Source of the DNA: Chloroflexota bacterium
GTDB taxonomy: Bacteria > Chloroflexota > Dehalococcoidia > Lucifugimonadales > Lucifugimonadaceae
Direction of reading: 5' to 3'
Length of the DNA stretch: 64,000 bases
Assembly (NCBI GenBank): GCA_029262735.1
Contig: JAJCYY010000010.1
Coordinates: forward strand, 62,001-126,000
Part shown: piece by piece, positions 35,719 to 45,711 of the stretch
Numbering within the stretch: position 1 is the stretch's first letter
Layout of the letters: every line of letters starts with the position of its first letter
Translations under genes and position numbers: made by a program
Notes under the pieces: generated by a model
What the model saw: only the letters and a program-made list of their open reading frames with translations
The model's database searches: none
Told to the model about the DNA's origin: nothing

Positions 35719-36059
35719 CCCATATTTCATCCGGCTATCCTGCGGGTTAAGCTCAGGTTGCCCCTTACCCTATTTCGCGCCAGTTGCAAGGTTATTTCCT
35801 GGGCTTATCCGGCGTGAATGGCCGACGAACTTCAGGACGCCTGCACTCTGACAACTAGAGCCGACGCAGATTCTGCTGGCGTCGAATTAGAGAGGCGCGA
35901 AACATATTTCCATCGGAGTAAGTGCGACGCTACCTTTAGGATGGCCCAATAGTCACCTTCTCCCTTTAACCCGCGCCCAGAAGGCACCCGATCAAGGGAA
36001 GGGTTTTAACCAGAGCAGTCGTCTTCTTGCCAGCGCGGTGCCGAGTTGAGCTGCGGCGC
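35719..36059. other. Intergenic stretch before the gyrA 3' end
   Basis: About 340 bases with no recognisable gene. A small frame of 46 codons (ATG at 35711 to about 35851) overlaps the ABM stop, but it has no convincing ribosome-binding site or family. The rest holds only short inverted repeats. No terminator with a T-run was found for either flanking gene. Confidence 0.5.
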
Positions 36060-38663
36060 CTATTCGTCGTCGTCGCCGGTGTCTTCAGTCTCCGTTGACT
36101 CTTCTAGCTCCGCATCGACCGACGCTTCGGTTTCCGTGTCATCTCCGTTGTTCCCGTTGCCACCGTTCGCAAGCATTGCCAGGTCAATCTTCGCGGCAGT
36201 CTCCCGACGCTGCTCGAGGACTCGAATCGCGCTGATGTTGTCGCCTGATTCCGGCAGCACTATCTTCACGCCCTGGGCGTTACGTCCCGTCAGCCTGATC
36301 TCGCCTATGTTCGTGCGCAGAACCTGTGCCTTTTCAGTGAGCAGGAACAGCTTGCCTTCGGAATCGGTTCTGATCTCCTCGCTAACCACTACGGCCGCGG
36401 CGACCTTGCCTGTTTTTGGCGTGACTTTCAACGTGATCAGGCCCTTGCCGCCCCGGTTCTGCGGCCTGTAGTTGCGAAGAAGTGAGAGTTTGCCGTAGCC
36501 CTTGCGACCAACGATCAGCAAGTAGCCTTCGTCATCGACAAAATCGAGCGCTACGATCTCATCTCGGCCTTCGAGCGCCATGCCCTTTACCCCACCGGCG
36601 TTTCGCAGTCGTGGCGGCACATTCATAGAAGGGAACCTGATAGACAGGCCCTCACGTGTGACCATCACGAGATCTCTCTCGGCCGTTGCCAGGCAGGCGC
36701 CGATTAGTTCGTCGTTCGGCTTCAGCTTGAACGCATTCAGTCCGGACCGGTTGATGTTTCTCAAAAGCGGCATATGCATCCGCTTGATCTGGCCCTTCTT
36801 CGTCGCCATCACGAGGTAGGTATCTTCGAGCAGGCTTGAGATGCAGATCATCGCCTGCACGCTTTCCCTTGGCTCGATGTTGAACCCCATGTTTTGCACC
36901 GGTGCGCCACGGCTGGTCCGTGACTGGTCTGCCGGTAGCTCAAACACTCTCGAAGAAAAGACGCGGCCGCGCGTCGTGAAGAGAAGAAGGGTGTCGTGAG
37001 TATCGGCCACCTGCATGTGCGGTGTGACGTCCTCTTCCTTCGACATACGCTGGCCTTTGACGCCTTTCCCGCCACGATGCTGGGCGCGGTAGGTGTCCAG
37101 GTTGACGCGCTTGATGTAGCCGCTGTTGGAGAGAGTGATGACCACGTCCCTGTGCGGCTCCATGTCCTCACGTCGCCACTCGCCAAGCTCCTGTTCGTAG
37201 ACCTCCGTACGACGGGGCTGAGCGTACTTGCGTTTCATCTCACGAGTTTCTTTACGAACGACGTTACGGACCATTTCAGGACTGCCAAGAAGCTCTTCCA
37301 GCTCCTCGATCGCCTTCTGTAGCTCGTTGTACTCATTCTCGATCTTCTCGCGTTCCAGTGCAGCCAGGCGACGGAGCTGCAAGTCCAGGATCGCCTGTGC
37401 CTGGATCTCCGAGAGATCGAACTCGGCCATCAGGTTGCCGCGGGCGTTTTCGACGTCGGATGATCCGCGAATGATCTCAATTACGCGGTCCAGGTTTTCG
37501 ATAGCGGTCCGGAGACCTTCGAGAACATGGACGCGTGCCTGGGCTTTACGCAGATCGAACTCGGCGCGCCTGCGAATGACCTCTTCACGGAAATCGATGT
37601 AGTGGCGAAGGGCGGCCTTGAGCGTCAGCACCCGTGGAGTGCCTGAGACGAGGCCGATCATGTTCACGGAGAAGGACGAGCGCAGCGGGGTGTGCTTATA
37701 AAGATTGTTCAAGATCACGGGCTGAGCGGCTCCGCGCCGCAGTTCCAGCACGACTCGCATGCCGGTGCGGTCTGACTCGTCACGAACTTCCGAAACACCT
37801 TCCAACTTGCGCTGCTTGATGAGCTCTGCGATTCGGGCGACGAGATTCGACTTGTTCACCTGGAAAGGGATCTCGGTAAATACCATTCGCTGACGTTCAG
37901 CTCGGGGCACCTCCTCCATTTCGTGTTTCGCCTGCATCATCACCCGTCCACGGCCCGTGGCATACGCGTCACGAATGCCGTCCTGTCCCCTGATCTCGGC
38001 GCCGGTCGGAAAGTCCGGGCCCTTCACGAACTGCATCAGGTCATCAACGGTTGCGTTCGGGTGGGCGACGAGATGGATGATTGCGTCACATAGCTCGGTG
38101 AGGTTGTGTGGCGGGATGTTGGTCGCCATTCCGACGGCAATACCGGCGGCACCGTTGAGGAGGAGGTTCGGGAGCCGCGACGGCAGAACCGTCGGCTCTT
38201 TCAGCGACTGGTCGAAGTTGTCAGACCAGTCGACCGTTTCGCGGTCGATGTCCCCCAGGACAAACTCGGTGACCGAGGAGAGGCGGCATTCCGTATATCG
38301 CATTGCAGCGGGCGGATCACCGTCCACAGAGCCGTAGTTGCCCTGTCCATCGACAAGTGGATAGCGCATGCTGAAGTTCTGCGCCATGCGGACCTGTGCT
38401 TCGTAGACCGGGCTGTCGCCGTGCGGGTGGTACTTACCAAGCACCTCACCGACCAGGCGCGCACTTTTCTTGTACGAAGATGTCGGGCGCATGCCCTGGT
38501 CATGCATGGCATAGAGGATTCGCCGCTGTACCGGCTTCAGGCCGTCTCTGACGTCTGGAAGCGCCCGCATGACGATGACGGACATGGCGTAATCCAGGTA
38601 CGAATTACGCATCTCCTCTTCGATGCCAATTGGACGGACTTCACCTATGCCTTCAGTAACCAT
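36060..38663 (-). CDS. gyrA: DNA gyrase subunit A
   Basis: An 867-residue GyrA, the breakage-reunion subunit of gyrase. The N-terminal part has the [16 protein letters not shown] (S84, P85, E88), and the catalytic Tyr is Y123 in AAMRYTE. A coiled-coil gate domain follows. The C-terminal pinwheel carries GyrA-box-like motifs QHRGGKG and QNRGGKG; the first differs from the consensus QRRGGKG at one residue. It ends in an acidic tail rich in Glu and Asp, as many GyrA proteins do. No gyrB is adjacent, as is common in this phylum. Confidence 0.95.
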   Translation of the reverse strand: MVTEGIGEVRPIGIEEEMRNSYLDYAMSVIVMRALPDVRDGLKPVQRRILYAMHDQGMRPTSSYKKSARLVGEVLGKYHPHGDSPVYEAQVRMAQNFSMRYPLVDGQGNYGSVDGDPPAAMRYTECRLSSVTEFVLGDIDRETVDWSDNFDQSLKEPTVLPSRLPNLLLNGAAGIAVGMATNIPPHNLTELCDAIIHLVAHPNATVDDLMQFVKGPDFPTGAEIRGQDGIRDAYATGRGRVMMQAKHEMEEVPRAERQRMVFTEIPFQVNKSNLVARIAELIKQRKLEGVSEVRDESDRTGMRVVLELRRGAAQPVILNNLYKHTPLRSSFSVNMIGLVSGTPRVLTLKAALRHYIDFREEVIRRRAEFDLRKAQARVHVLEGLRTAIENLDRVIEIIRGSSDVENARGNLMAEFDLSEIQAQAILDLQLRRLAALEREKIENEYNELQKAIEELEELLGSPEMVRNVVRKETREMKRKYAQPRRTEVYEQELGEWRREDMEPHRDVVITLSNSGYIKRVNLDTYRAQHRGGKGVKGQRMSKEEDVTPHMQVADTHDTLLLFTTRGRVFSSRVFELPADQSRTSRGAPVQNMGFNIEPRESVQAMICISSLLEDTYLVMATKKGQIKRMHMPLLRNINRSGLNAFKLKPNDELIGACLATAERDLVMVTREGLSIRFPSMNVPPRLRNAGGVKGMALEGRDEIVALDFVDDEGYLLIVGRKGYGKLSLLRNYRPQNRGGKGLITLKVTPKTGKVAAAVVVSEEIRTDSEGKLFLLTEKAQVLRTNIGEIRLTGRNAQGVKIVLPESGDNISAIRVLEQRRETAAKIDLAMLANGGNGNNGDDTETEASVDAELEESTETEDTGDDDE

Positions 38664-38961
38664 TCTTAACTCCCGGAATTACCGGTCAACTATGGCTTTC
38701 GCAGCTTGCCATGATCGCCAGACATGACGAATCGACGGTCAGACGCGCCAGTTCCGATTTGCTTTCTGGCGCGCTTACACAATGGTAGTGATTTGGGATG
38801 CAAAAGCTGAGAACAAATTCAGTTCAATCTTACGCTTTTCCCGCTCGCGCGTACACCCGCGTGGCGCGCACGCGAGGGCTCCGGCGATTGGCCAGGCGGA
38901 AACAAGCAGGCCGCAGGTCCTGGAATGGGCATACACAGCGCGGAGTTTCTGTGCCGATCGT
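38664..38961. other. Gap upstream of gyrA with a long-stem hairpin
   Basis: This 298-base gap holds the gyrA leader. An 8-bp inverted repeat, CGCGCCAG (38744-38751) and CTGGCGCG (38766-38773), has a 14-base loop and no T-run, so it could be a leader structure or a weak transcript end of the amidotransferase-like gene. A GC-rich stretch (about 38850-38875) has partial dyad symmetry. No good promoter was identified. Confidence 0.4.
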
Positions 38962-39597
38962 CTACTGAACACCCGCAGCGCGCTCGACAAGCGCCAGCAG
39001 GAGACTGTCGAATCCCGATGGCATCGATTCGACCTCATGAGCGTTCCACTGAACGCCGATGACCCAGTTTCGGCCAGGCATCTCGATGGCGGCCATGAAC
39101 CCGTCTTCGCGATAGCAGGACGCAAAGAGACCCGGCGCCAGATCGGCCGCTCGAACTCCCTCGGTGTTGCTGAACGGCACGCTGACCCAACCGGACCCTG
39201 CGATGGTGTACGAGAGCTTTCCGCCGGGTGAGATGAAGACCGGCATTTTCACCGGCTCAACCGATGCGCCTGGCACCGCGACCGGCTCCCGGCCACCCAA
39301 CGCCACGTTGATAGCGTGCATCCCCCAGCCAACGCCAAGGATCGCCATTTTTTGCTCCAGTGCCGTTGCCAGAGCGTTCGGGACAGGTCCTTGAAACGGG
39401 GATGTGCCTATAGCAAGAAGAGCACCGGCATTCTCCGGGATCTCACCATCTGGCTCAATGGTTTGTGGCGTGCCGGAACCATGAGTGATGACGTGAAAGT
39501 AGTCAGCCGGATCTTCACCATGCGGGGTCAACACCGCAACCCGACCGGCCTCGCCCTGTTCGGCGCTCCCGGCGTGCTCAGCGGTTGGGCCGGTCAC
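38962..39597 (-). CDS. Class I glutamine-amidotransferase-like protein lacking the nucleophile
   Basis: A 211-residue protein with the fold of class I amidotransferases of the PuuD/GATase group. The nucleophile elbow reads ILGVGWGMH (G90), where active members have G-x-C-x-G-M. The second active-site block reads VQWNAHE (182-188) in place of VQWHPE. Both the Cys and the usual His position are changed, so hydrolysis of glutamine or a gamma-glutamyl bond is not expected. The rest of the fold (NVALGGREPVAV, the strand order and the C-terminal helix) is kept, which suggests a binding or scaffold role. It follows pspAB by 25 bases on the same strand; start is a GTG. Confidence 0.65.
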   Translation of the reverse strand: MTGPTAEHAGSAEQGEAGRVAVLTPHGEDPADYFHVITHGSGTPQTIEPDGEIPENAGALLAIGTSPFQGPVPNALATALEQKMAILGVGWGMHAINVALGGREPVAVPGASVEPVKMPVFISPGGKLSYTIAGSGWVSVPFSNTEGVRAADLAPGLFASCYREDGFMAAIEMPGRNWVIGVQWNAHEVESMPSGFDSLLLALVERAAGVQ

Positions 39598-39622
39598 ATC
39601 CGTGCGATCGTAGTGAATGAAA

Positions 39623-40228
39623 TCAGAACGGTATGCCCCACAGCCCCATCCACTCTTCCATATTCCGTTCGATCATCATCCCCTGGCGCCTGGCCCTCGA
39701 TGCCAGGGAGACCTCTGTCGGCTTGTCTCTCTCACCGGTTGTCTCGCCAGTTGGCACAAATGGGTAGAAGGACTTGCGGTCGTAGCGATAGATCCAGTAT
39801 GTCCTGAGACCCGACCGGTACGAGTTATCGTCAACCGTACCGGTGAAGTACAGCTCGAATACCGCTGCCAGGAGGTTGTCCGCAGCGCCGTTTGCGCCCA
39901 GCGCGTTACCAACTGTGTAGATCGACGAAACCAGATCCTCGAACCTGCCGTCCTCCATTACGACCCAGCGCATGCCGTGTTCGTCATCCTCGATCTCGAA
40001 TGCCGTCTTCGTGGCGCCCGGTCCTGAATAGAGGACAGGATCAAGCTCCGTCTTGAGATCCTGGAGGAATGCGTTCGATTCGTCATTTCTGAATATCAGC
40101 CCGCCTCTACGGGAAGGGCTGATCTCACCGCGCGCCATGAGCCTCTGCTCGGCTCGAATGATGCTGGACATTACGGACCAGTCAGTTTTCGCCGGCTGCC
40201 GCTTTCCGAAAAATCGGTCCAATACCAC
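39623..40228 (-). CDS. pspAB: PspA-associated protein PspAB
   Basis: A 201-residue protein recognised as PspAB, which occurs with htpX in Actinobacteria, archaea and some Chloroflexota. Signatures are LDRFFGKRQ at the start, a SRRGGLIFRNDESN segment, and TYWIYRYDRKSFYPFVP in the second half. PspAB is thought to belong to a membrane-stress response linked to PspA-type proteins; its molecular role is not defined. It lies 15 bases after htpX on the same strand and starts with GTG. Confidence 0.8.
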   Translation of the reverse strand: MVLDRFFGKRQPAKTDWSVMSSIIRAEQRLMARGEISPSRRGGLIFRNDESNAFLQDLKTELDPVLYSGPGATKTAFEIEDDEHGMRWVVMEDGRFEDLVSSIYTVGNALGANGAADNLLAAVFELYFTGTVDDNSYRSGLRTYWIYRYDRKSFYPFVPTGETTGERDKPTEVSLASRARRQGMMIERNMEEWMGLWGIPF

Positions 40229-40243
40229 TGATCTACTGCCTCT

Positions 40244-41167
40244 CTATCTCATGCCGAAGGACATGCGACGCTCAAGCTCTCTGAGCCTGCGTATTCGTTC
40301 TGCTACTGGCGGGTGTGTCGAGAACAGGCTGGCTCCCCCACCAGAGCGCAGCGCAACCGGGATGAACAAGAATGCACTGGCGGTCTGAAGTTTGCGAAGG
40401 TCTTTATCCGGGATTTTGGCCATTTCGCCGCTTATTTTCTCAAGAGCAGAGGCAAGCGCGCCTGGATCTCCAGAGATCTCGGCCCCGCTGTGGTCGGCAC
40501 CAAACTCCCGGTACCTGGTTAGTGCGAGGACGAGCATTTGCCCGATGAAGTAGACCAGTATCGTCACCAGGTAGACCATCACCATTGTGCCGCCGTTGTT
40601 GTCACGCCCGCGTCCGCCCATACCCCCAAATAGCATGCTCCAGAACAGCATTGTCATGAGGAAGCTGGTGAGGGTGACGAGGAAGTTGCCGATAGCCAGG
40701 ACTCTCATATCACGATTCCGCACGTGAGCGAGCTCGTGGCTGAGCACGGCGTCCAGTTCGCGTTCAGATAAGCGTTCCCGGATTCCGGTTGTGACCGCTA
40801 CAAGTGCGTTCGAAGGGTTGCGTCCTGTTGCGAATGCGTTGGGAGCATTTGAGTTGATCACCGCGACCTTCGGCATCGGCATCTCGGCTCGATCCGCCAG
40901 CCGTTTGATCGACCGATGCAGCTCCGGCTCCTGCTCGGCGGTGACTAGCTTCGCTCCTGACGCCCAGAGGATCATCCGGTCGGACATGACGTACTGGAAT
41001 ACTGCGAATCCGCCGACAATCAGGCCAACGAACACGATAGGGAAAGAGAGGCCCCAGAGCACGATGGCAAAGATGGCATACAGAACTCCCAGCATGAACA
41101 TGGTGAAGTACATGCGGGATACCAGGCCCGGGTCGCGCTTAAATTTGCGCATCCCTAGACTTGTCAT
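40244..41167 (-). CDS. htpX: HtpX-type membrane zinc metalloprotease
   Basis: A 307-residue membrane protease of the M48 family. The zinc motif HELAH (H144, E145, H148) is intact and the third ligand lies in REFGADHSGAE. Two N-terminal helices (FMLGVLYAIFAIVLWGL and VFVGLIVGGFAVFQYV) and a further pair after the zinc motif anchor it. NAFATGRNPSNALVAVTTGI is the usual substrate-strand region. HtpX degrades misfolded membrane proteins in quality control. It heads the unit htpX-pspAB-amidotransferase-like, and the upstream region before the divergent inositol-phosphatase-like gene would hold its promoter. Confidence 0.92.
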   Translation of the reverse strand: MTSLGMRKFKRDPGLVSRMYFTMFMLGVLYAIFAIVLWGLSFPIVFVGLIVGGFAVFQYVMSDRMILWASGAKLVTAEQEPELHRSIKRLADRAEMPMPKVAVINSNAPNAFATGRNPSNALVAVTTGIRERLSERELDAVLSHELAHVRNRDMRVLAIGNFLVTLTSFLMTMLFWSMLFGGMGGRGRDNNGGTMVMVYLVTILVYFIGQMLVLALTRYREFGADHSGAEISGDPGALASALEKISGEMAKIPDKDLRKLQTASAFLFIPVALRSGGGASLFSTHPPVAERIRRLRELERRMSFGMR

Positions 41168-41370
41168 TGTTTCCTCCGAAGGTGGTAAGAAGCCATCGTG
41201 ATATGCCGAAGCCGGGTTAAAGCCGACTTACAGACACCAACGGTCGATAGCCTCTCAGGTATTAGAATTCTATCGGCACAGCTTGGCGGGCACAATTCGT
41301 CCATCACTTGATTGCACCTGTCACGCCTGCAACCTGTCATACGCAGCGCATCACACCGAGGATTGAGATC

Positions 41371-42318
41371 TTGACTGCCCGGGGAAAGTTAGCGAACTCC
41401 AGCCTGCCGGACGATGTCACACTCCAGGCAGCGGAGGAACTGGCCATTCGCGCAACATTGGAGGCCGGCCAGTTCGTGAAGGAACGCTTCGGCGGTCCGA
41501 TGGAAGTGATGCAGAAAGCGGAGCGCGAAGGCGTCGATATCGTCACCGATGTCGACAAGGCTTCTCAAAAGCTGATCATCGGCATGATCGAAGAACGGTT
41601 TCCTGACCATCAGATACTTGGTGAGGAGGACCCGCCGGACGAGGAGCCGCCTGCGAAGGAGTTCATGTGGGCGATTGACCCGATTGATGGCACGAAGAAC
41701 TTTGTGAATGGGTCGACGATTCATGCGGTTTCGGTGGGACTGCTCCACCGCGGCGTTCCGATTGCCGGGGCGATCTGGATTCCATGGCCCGGAGAGAAGG
41801 GTTTCGCGCTGGTGCATGCGAGGGCGGGAAATGGGACGTGGATGGACGGAGAGCGAATTGCACTTGGCAAGGGAAAGAACAGCGGTGTGCCGGAAGCAGG
41901 AAGACTTGCTGCAGTTCCGGGAGGACTCCGCAGTGGATTTGACGTGAAAAAACCGCTCCAGGGCAATCTCGGTGAAATGAGGATGACCGGTAGCACCTGC
42001 TACGAGTTGATGATGGTGGCGACAGGCTCATTGCAGTACGCGCTCAACGGCTACTCGAGCGTCTGGGACTATGCGGCCGGGCTGATCATCATCAGGGAGG
42101 CCGGCGGGATCTCGCTCACTCCCGACGTCACCGGCTGGCGTGAGATGTCCGGGTGGGGCGGGCTATTCACCGAAGACGTCGAATCATCGAAGCGAATGCG
42201 GGCGTGGAAGGGCACAGTTCTGTCCGCGACTCCTGAAACCGCCAACTTTGTCTCGGCGAACCTTGTGCCCAGGCGTCCGGGGCTGCTGAAGCGAGTCTTG
42301 AAGTCGGTGCGAAACTAG
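41371..42318 (+). CDS. Inositol monophosphatase family phosphatase
   Basis: A Li+-sensitive-type phosphatase of 315 residues when started at the TTG at 41371. Metal motifs are the Glu pair in ILGEEDPP, DPIDGTKNF (catalytic Asp and Thr), and the late VWDYAAG Asp. The substrate could be inositol phosphate, histidinol phosphate, 3'-phosphoadenosine phosphate or fructose-bisphosphate; relatives exist for each, so it is another candidate for a missing histidinol-phosphatase. The TTG at 41371 has GAGG nine bases upstream; a longer in-frame start at 41308 has no ribosome-binding site. It faces away from htpX. Confidence 0.82.
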   Translation: MTARGKLANSSLPDDVTLQAAEELAIRATLEAGQFVKERFGGPMEVMQKAEREGVDIVTDVDKASQKLIIGMIEERFPDHQILGEEDPPDEEPPAKEFMWAIDPIDGTKNFVNGSTIHAVSVGLLHRGVPIAGAIWIPWPGEKGFALVHARAGNGTWMDGERIALGKGKNSGVPEAGRLAAVPGGLRSGFDVKKPLQGNLGEMRMTGSTCYELMMVATGSLQYALNGYSSVWDYAAGLIIIREAGGISLTPDVTGWREMSGWGGLFTEDVESSKRMRAWKGTVLSATPETANFVSANLVPRRPGLLKRVLKSVRN

Positions 42319-42505
42319 CGAATTGGGCGTGGTCGCTCGCCTTTCGCCGGTCAGGCCTGTCACCGGCTGGCTGGTTTGCCATCAGGAACACCGCGGCCAT
42401 ACTCGCTATCTTCGTATAGACTGCCCAGCGCTTCACATTAGGGCTGCACAACAAATAGCCGTTCACGTTTCATGACGTCAAACGGACTCATTCCACTAAA
42501 AACTC

Positions 42506-43582
42506 ATGACCTCTCCATCACATCCCGTCCCAAAGCAGCGAGCATCGAGAAAAGTCCTCACGGTCCAGGGCCCAATTGAGTCTGCCCGGGTTGGCATGAC
42601 CCTGACGCACGAGCACCTGCTCATAGACTTCACGACGGTCCTGCAAAGGCCGGAAGAGGCTTCGCAACAGGCGCTGATGCATCAGCCGGTCTCACTAGAG
42701 AACCTCTGGTGGGTCCGGCACAACTGGACCAGCAGTATCGACAACTTGAAACTGCTCGATGAACAGACTGCAATTGACGAAACGGCAGAATATTTTCGCT
42801 CCGGCGGCTCAACGCTTGTCGATGTCACATCTATCGGGATAGGCAGGGACCCGCAGGCGCTGGTGCGGATTTCGCGAGCCACTGGTCTGAATGTCGTGAT
42901 GGGTTCGGGCTACTACGTCGATATGACGCATTCCGAATGGCTACGAAAAGCAGCAGTCGATGAGATAGCCCGGTCAATCATCGCTGACGTTGACGATGGC
43001 GTAAACGGGACTGGAATCCGAGCAGGAATCATCGGCGAGATCGGCTGCTCGTGGCCATGGACTGATAGCGAACGCAAGGTTCTCGAGGGGGCGGTGATTG
43101 CCCAACGAGAGACCGGAGCGCCACTGTTGATTCACCCCGGTCGAAATGAGCGAGCGCCCCTTGAGCTTCTCAACGCCGTCGAAGGATGGGGTGGTGATCT
43201 GCGTCGCACCGTGATGGGGCATATCGAGAGGACGATTTACGACCGGGGTATCCTGGATGAGACTGCGGCGACCGGCGCCTATTTGAATTTTGACCTGTTC
43301 GGACATGACGAGTCGAACTATCCGCTTGCGATGGACACGTTCATGCCTGCGGACCATGAGCGTATGGAGCAGATCGAACGCCTGGTCAGCGATGGCCGAA
43401 ACAGCCAGGTGTTGCTGGCACACGATGTCTGCTCCAAGCACAGACTGAAGCGGTATGGCGGCCACGGTTTCGACCACATTCCAGCCAGGATCGTTCCTCG
43501 AATGCGCGCACGCGGGATGCACGAAGAGGATGTCCGCATGATGCTCGTAGACAACCCGACCCGCATGCTGACGTTCAACTGA
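42506..43582 (+). CDS. Phosphotriesterase-family amidohydrolase
   Basis: A 358-residue TIM-barrel amidohydrolase related to phosphotriesterase. The metal ligands are the His pair in LTHEHLLIDF, a Glu in IGEIGCS at the position of the carboxylated Lys of true phosphotriesterase, His in LLIHPGRN, His in VMGHIERT, and Asp in LLAHDVCSKH. The Glu-type bridging ligand is usual for phosphotriesterase-homology and lactonase-like members. The natural substrate may be a lactone, ester or phosphoester; it is not known. A 187-base gap separates it from the phosphatase gene. Confidence 0.85.
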   Translation: MTSPSHPVPKQRASRKVLTVQGPIESARVGMTLTHEHLLIDFTTVLQRPEEASQQALMHQPVSLENLWWVRHNWTSSIDNLKLLDEQTAIDETAEYFRSGGSTLVDVTSIGIGRDPQALVRISRATGLNVVMGSGYYVDMTHSEWLRKAAVDEIARSIIADVDDGVNGTGIRAGIIGEIGCSWPWTDSERKVLEGAVIAQRETGAPLLIHPGRNERAPLELLNAVEGWGGDLRRTVMGHIERTIYDRGILDETAATGAYLNFDLFGHDESNYPLAMDTFMPADHERMEQIERLVSDGRNSQVLLAHDVCSKHRLKRYGGHGFDHIPARIVPRMRARGMHEEDVRMMLVDNPTRMLTFN

Positions 43583-43688
43583 GTGGAGACATGCGACTCG
43601 GGTAACCACCCAAATCGCAAAAACCTAGCCGCGCATCCTGACGTAACTCGATGATGGCACCGAATCCAGGCATCAGGAAATCGAAAGT

Positions 43689-44630
43689 TTGAAATATCTG
43701 CGGCACCGCTCTATCCGTTCGCTATACCTGACATTGATCGCTGTTCCGCTGTTGCTTGTTTTCGCATGTGGAGGTTCGTCGACGGATGCGCCAAACGAAT
43801 CGGACGTGCTCGCAACAGCCGTCCGAAATCCTGACAACAGCCTTTCGGTTTTGCTTATGGCGCGCGACGTGGAGATTGGCGAGGCCAGGCTTCCGATAGT
43901 CGTACTGCTCGCAGATGAAGACGCGACCAGGCTTGATGACAGGCTTGATGACCTCTCTTTCTCCTACCGTCACACGAACGATGAACAGTTCGCACAGCTG
44001 CCCGGAGTGGCGTGGCGGGCATGGCCGGTCAGGGGAGGCGCATACACCGGTGCCCCGGAGTTCGACCGGACCGGCATCTGGGAGGTTCAGGTGTCTTTCG
44101 ACTTCGAGGGTGACGATCGCATCGGCAGTTCATTTCTCGACGTTCAGCAAAATTCAGCAGCGCCGGGAGTTGGGAAGAAGGCGCCGTTGACGGTGACAAA
44201 AACTGCGAGCACCGTCGACGAAGTTCGCCAGATCTCCAGTGCGCTCAATCCGGATCCCGGGTTCTATAGCATCAGCCTTGATGAAGCCCTGGTGAATGGA
44301 AAACCTACGGTGATCCTGTTCTCAACCCCTGCATTCTGCGCCACGCAAACGTGCGGGCCTCAACTCGACACCCTGGGAGAGCTGAAGCAACAACACGGTG
44401 ACAGCATCGACTTCATCCACGTGGAGATTTTCGACAACATCCGCGAGATGCTGGATACCGGGAACAGTTCGATCGGTGAGGTGGCTGAGCCTGTCAATGA
44501 CTGGGGGCTGATAACTGAACCGTGGACATTCTTCGTTGACTCAGACGGCGTGATCACCGCGCGCTTCGAGCAGTTCACGACCTTCGATGAACTTACGAAG
44601 GCGGCCGGATTGCTTCTTGGCGCAGGATAG
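43689..44630 (+). CDS. Lipoprotein with a thioredoxin-like C-terminal domain
   Basis: A 313-residue predicted lipoprotein. It starts with TTG and has a signal helix ending in the lipobox LVFAC followed by GGSS. The N-terminal half (about 30-160) is a beta-rich domain; GVAWRAWPVRGGAYTG lies within it. The C-terminal half (about 175-313) resembles thioredoxin: PTVILFSTPAFCATQTCGPQ has two Cys residues spaced C-x4-C rather than C-x2-C, followed by a helix and WTFFVDSDGVITARF. It may be a redox or copper-handling lipoprotein on the outside of the membrane. It lies 115 bases before the ABC gene set. Confidence 0.7.
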   Translation: MKYLRHRSIRSLYLTLIAVPLLLVFACGGSSTDAPNESDVLATAVRNPDNSLSVLLMARDVEIGEARLPIVVLLADEDATRLDDRLDDLSFSYRHTNDEQFAQLPGVAWRAWPVRGGAYTGAPEFDRTGIWEVQVSFDFEGDDRIGSSFLDVQQNSAAPGVGKKAPLTVTKTASTVDEVRQISSALNPDPGFYSISLDEALVNGKPTVILFSTPAFCATQTCGPQLDTLGELKQQHGDSIDFIHVEIFDNIREMLDTGNSSIGEVAEPVNDWGLITEPWTFFVDSDGVITARFEQFTTFDELTKAAGLLLGAG

Positions 44631-44745
44631 GCCCACCGTCAGCACGCGTGCTTTCCCCGCCACCTGCAACATTCCTTGACGACTGGCTTCGGGGCAACAG
44701 CGTAGACTGGCGAATCGGACAGGGACACAGAGGGGACGCATCAGC

Positions 44746-45711
44746 ATGGAAGCGCTTCTGAGCGCCAACAGGCTCACCAAGCACTACGGACCGGTCGTGG
44801 CACTCGAATCTGCAGAATTCGAGGTGACGGACGGCGTCACTGGTCTCCTGGGTTCCAACGGCGCAGGTAAGAGCACTGCAATCAAGCTGTTCCTCGGCCT
44901 GATCAAGCCCACCTCAGGATCGATGCAGGTGCTGGGCGTAGAGAGCACGGAGGACATCGGAGTCAGGGCAAGGCTCGGCTACATGCCGGAGCATGACTGC
45001 CTGCCAGGCAACGTCTCGGCCGCCGAGTTCCTGACGCATATGGCGCAGGTCAGCGGCCTTCCTCCTTCGCAGGCTCGTTCCAGGGCGGCCGACACTCTTC
45101 GCCATGTTGGTCTATTCGAGGAACGATACCGGCCGATTGGCGGCTACTCTACCGGCATGAAGCAGCGCGTTAAGCTGGCACAGGCGCTTGTGCACGACCC
45201 CGCGCTGATACTGCTGGACGAGCCAACGGCGGGCCTCGACCCCGGCGGTCGTGAAGAGATGCTGGACCTCGTCAGGAAAACTCATTCTGAGTTTGGAATC
45301 AGCCTGATGCTGTCGTCCCACCTGATGGGAGACGTAGAGCGTACGTGCGACCGGATCATAGTGCTCGAAGACGGCCGCGTGGTCCAGCAGGGTGAAGTGA
45401 CCGGTTTCACGGAGGAGCTTGAGACGATATTCGTGGAGGTGGAGGACCGACGGCAGGAGTTCCTGGCTGCGCTCCAGAATTACGGGGTGAATGCTGTGGA
45501 GCAGGACTCGTCAGTTGTCATCTCCGGGGCCAACGAACAGACGTATGAATCGATCTCTCGTGCTCTTGTCGAAGCACAGGCTCCGCTTCGCCGATTGGGC
45601 CCAAGAAGGCACGCTCTATCCGAGATTTTCGACGATGCAGCCATCGCTGCATCGCAGGTTGAGCGCGACGTCGCCTCTGTTGCTGCAAACGGACCGGAGG
45701 CCGGCGAATGA
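44746..45711 (+). CDS. ABC transporter ATP-binding protein (first of two)
   Basis: A 321-residue ABC-2-type ATPase. Walker A is GSNGAGKSTAIK, the signature is GYSTGMKQRVKLAQ, Walker B is LILLDEPTAGLDP, and the H-loop His is in LSSHLMGD. A C-terminal accessory part of about 90 residues follows. The ATG has AGAGGGG upstream. Its stop overlaps the start of the permease gene by 4 bases, so translation is coupled. The four genes together look like two ATPases paired with two permeases for an exporter. Confidence 0.9.
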   Translation: MEALLSANRLTKHYGPVVALESAEFEVTDGVTGLLGSNGAGKSTAIKLFLGLIKPTSGSMQVLGVESTEDIGVRARLGYMPEHDCLPGNVSAAEFLTHMAQVSGLPPSQARSRAADTLRHVGLFEERYRPIGGYSTGMKQRVKLAQALVHDPALILLDEPTAGLDPGGREEMLDLVRKTHSEFGISLMLSSHLMGDVERTCDRIIVLEDGRVVQQGEVTGFTEELETIFVEVEDRRQEFLAALQNYGVNAVEQDSSVVISGANEQTYESISRALVEAQAPLRRLGPRRHALSEIFDDAAIAASQVERDVASVAANGPEAGE

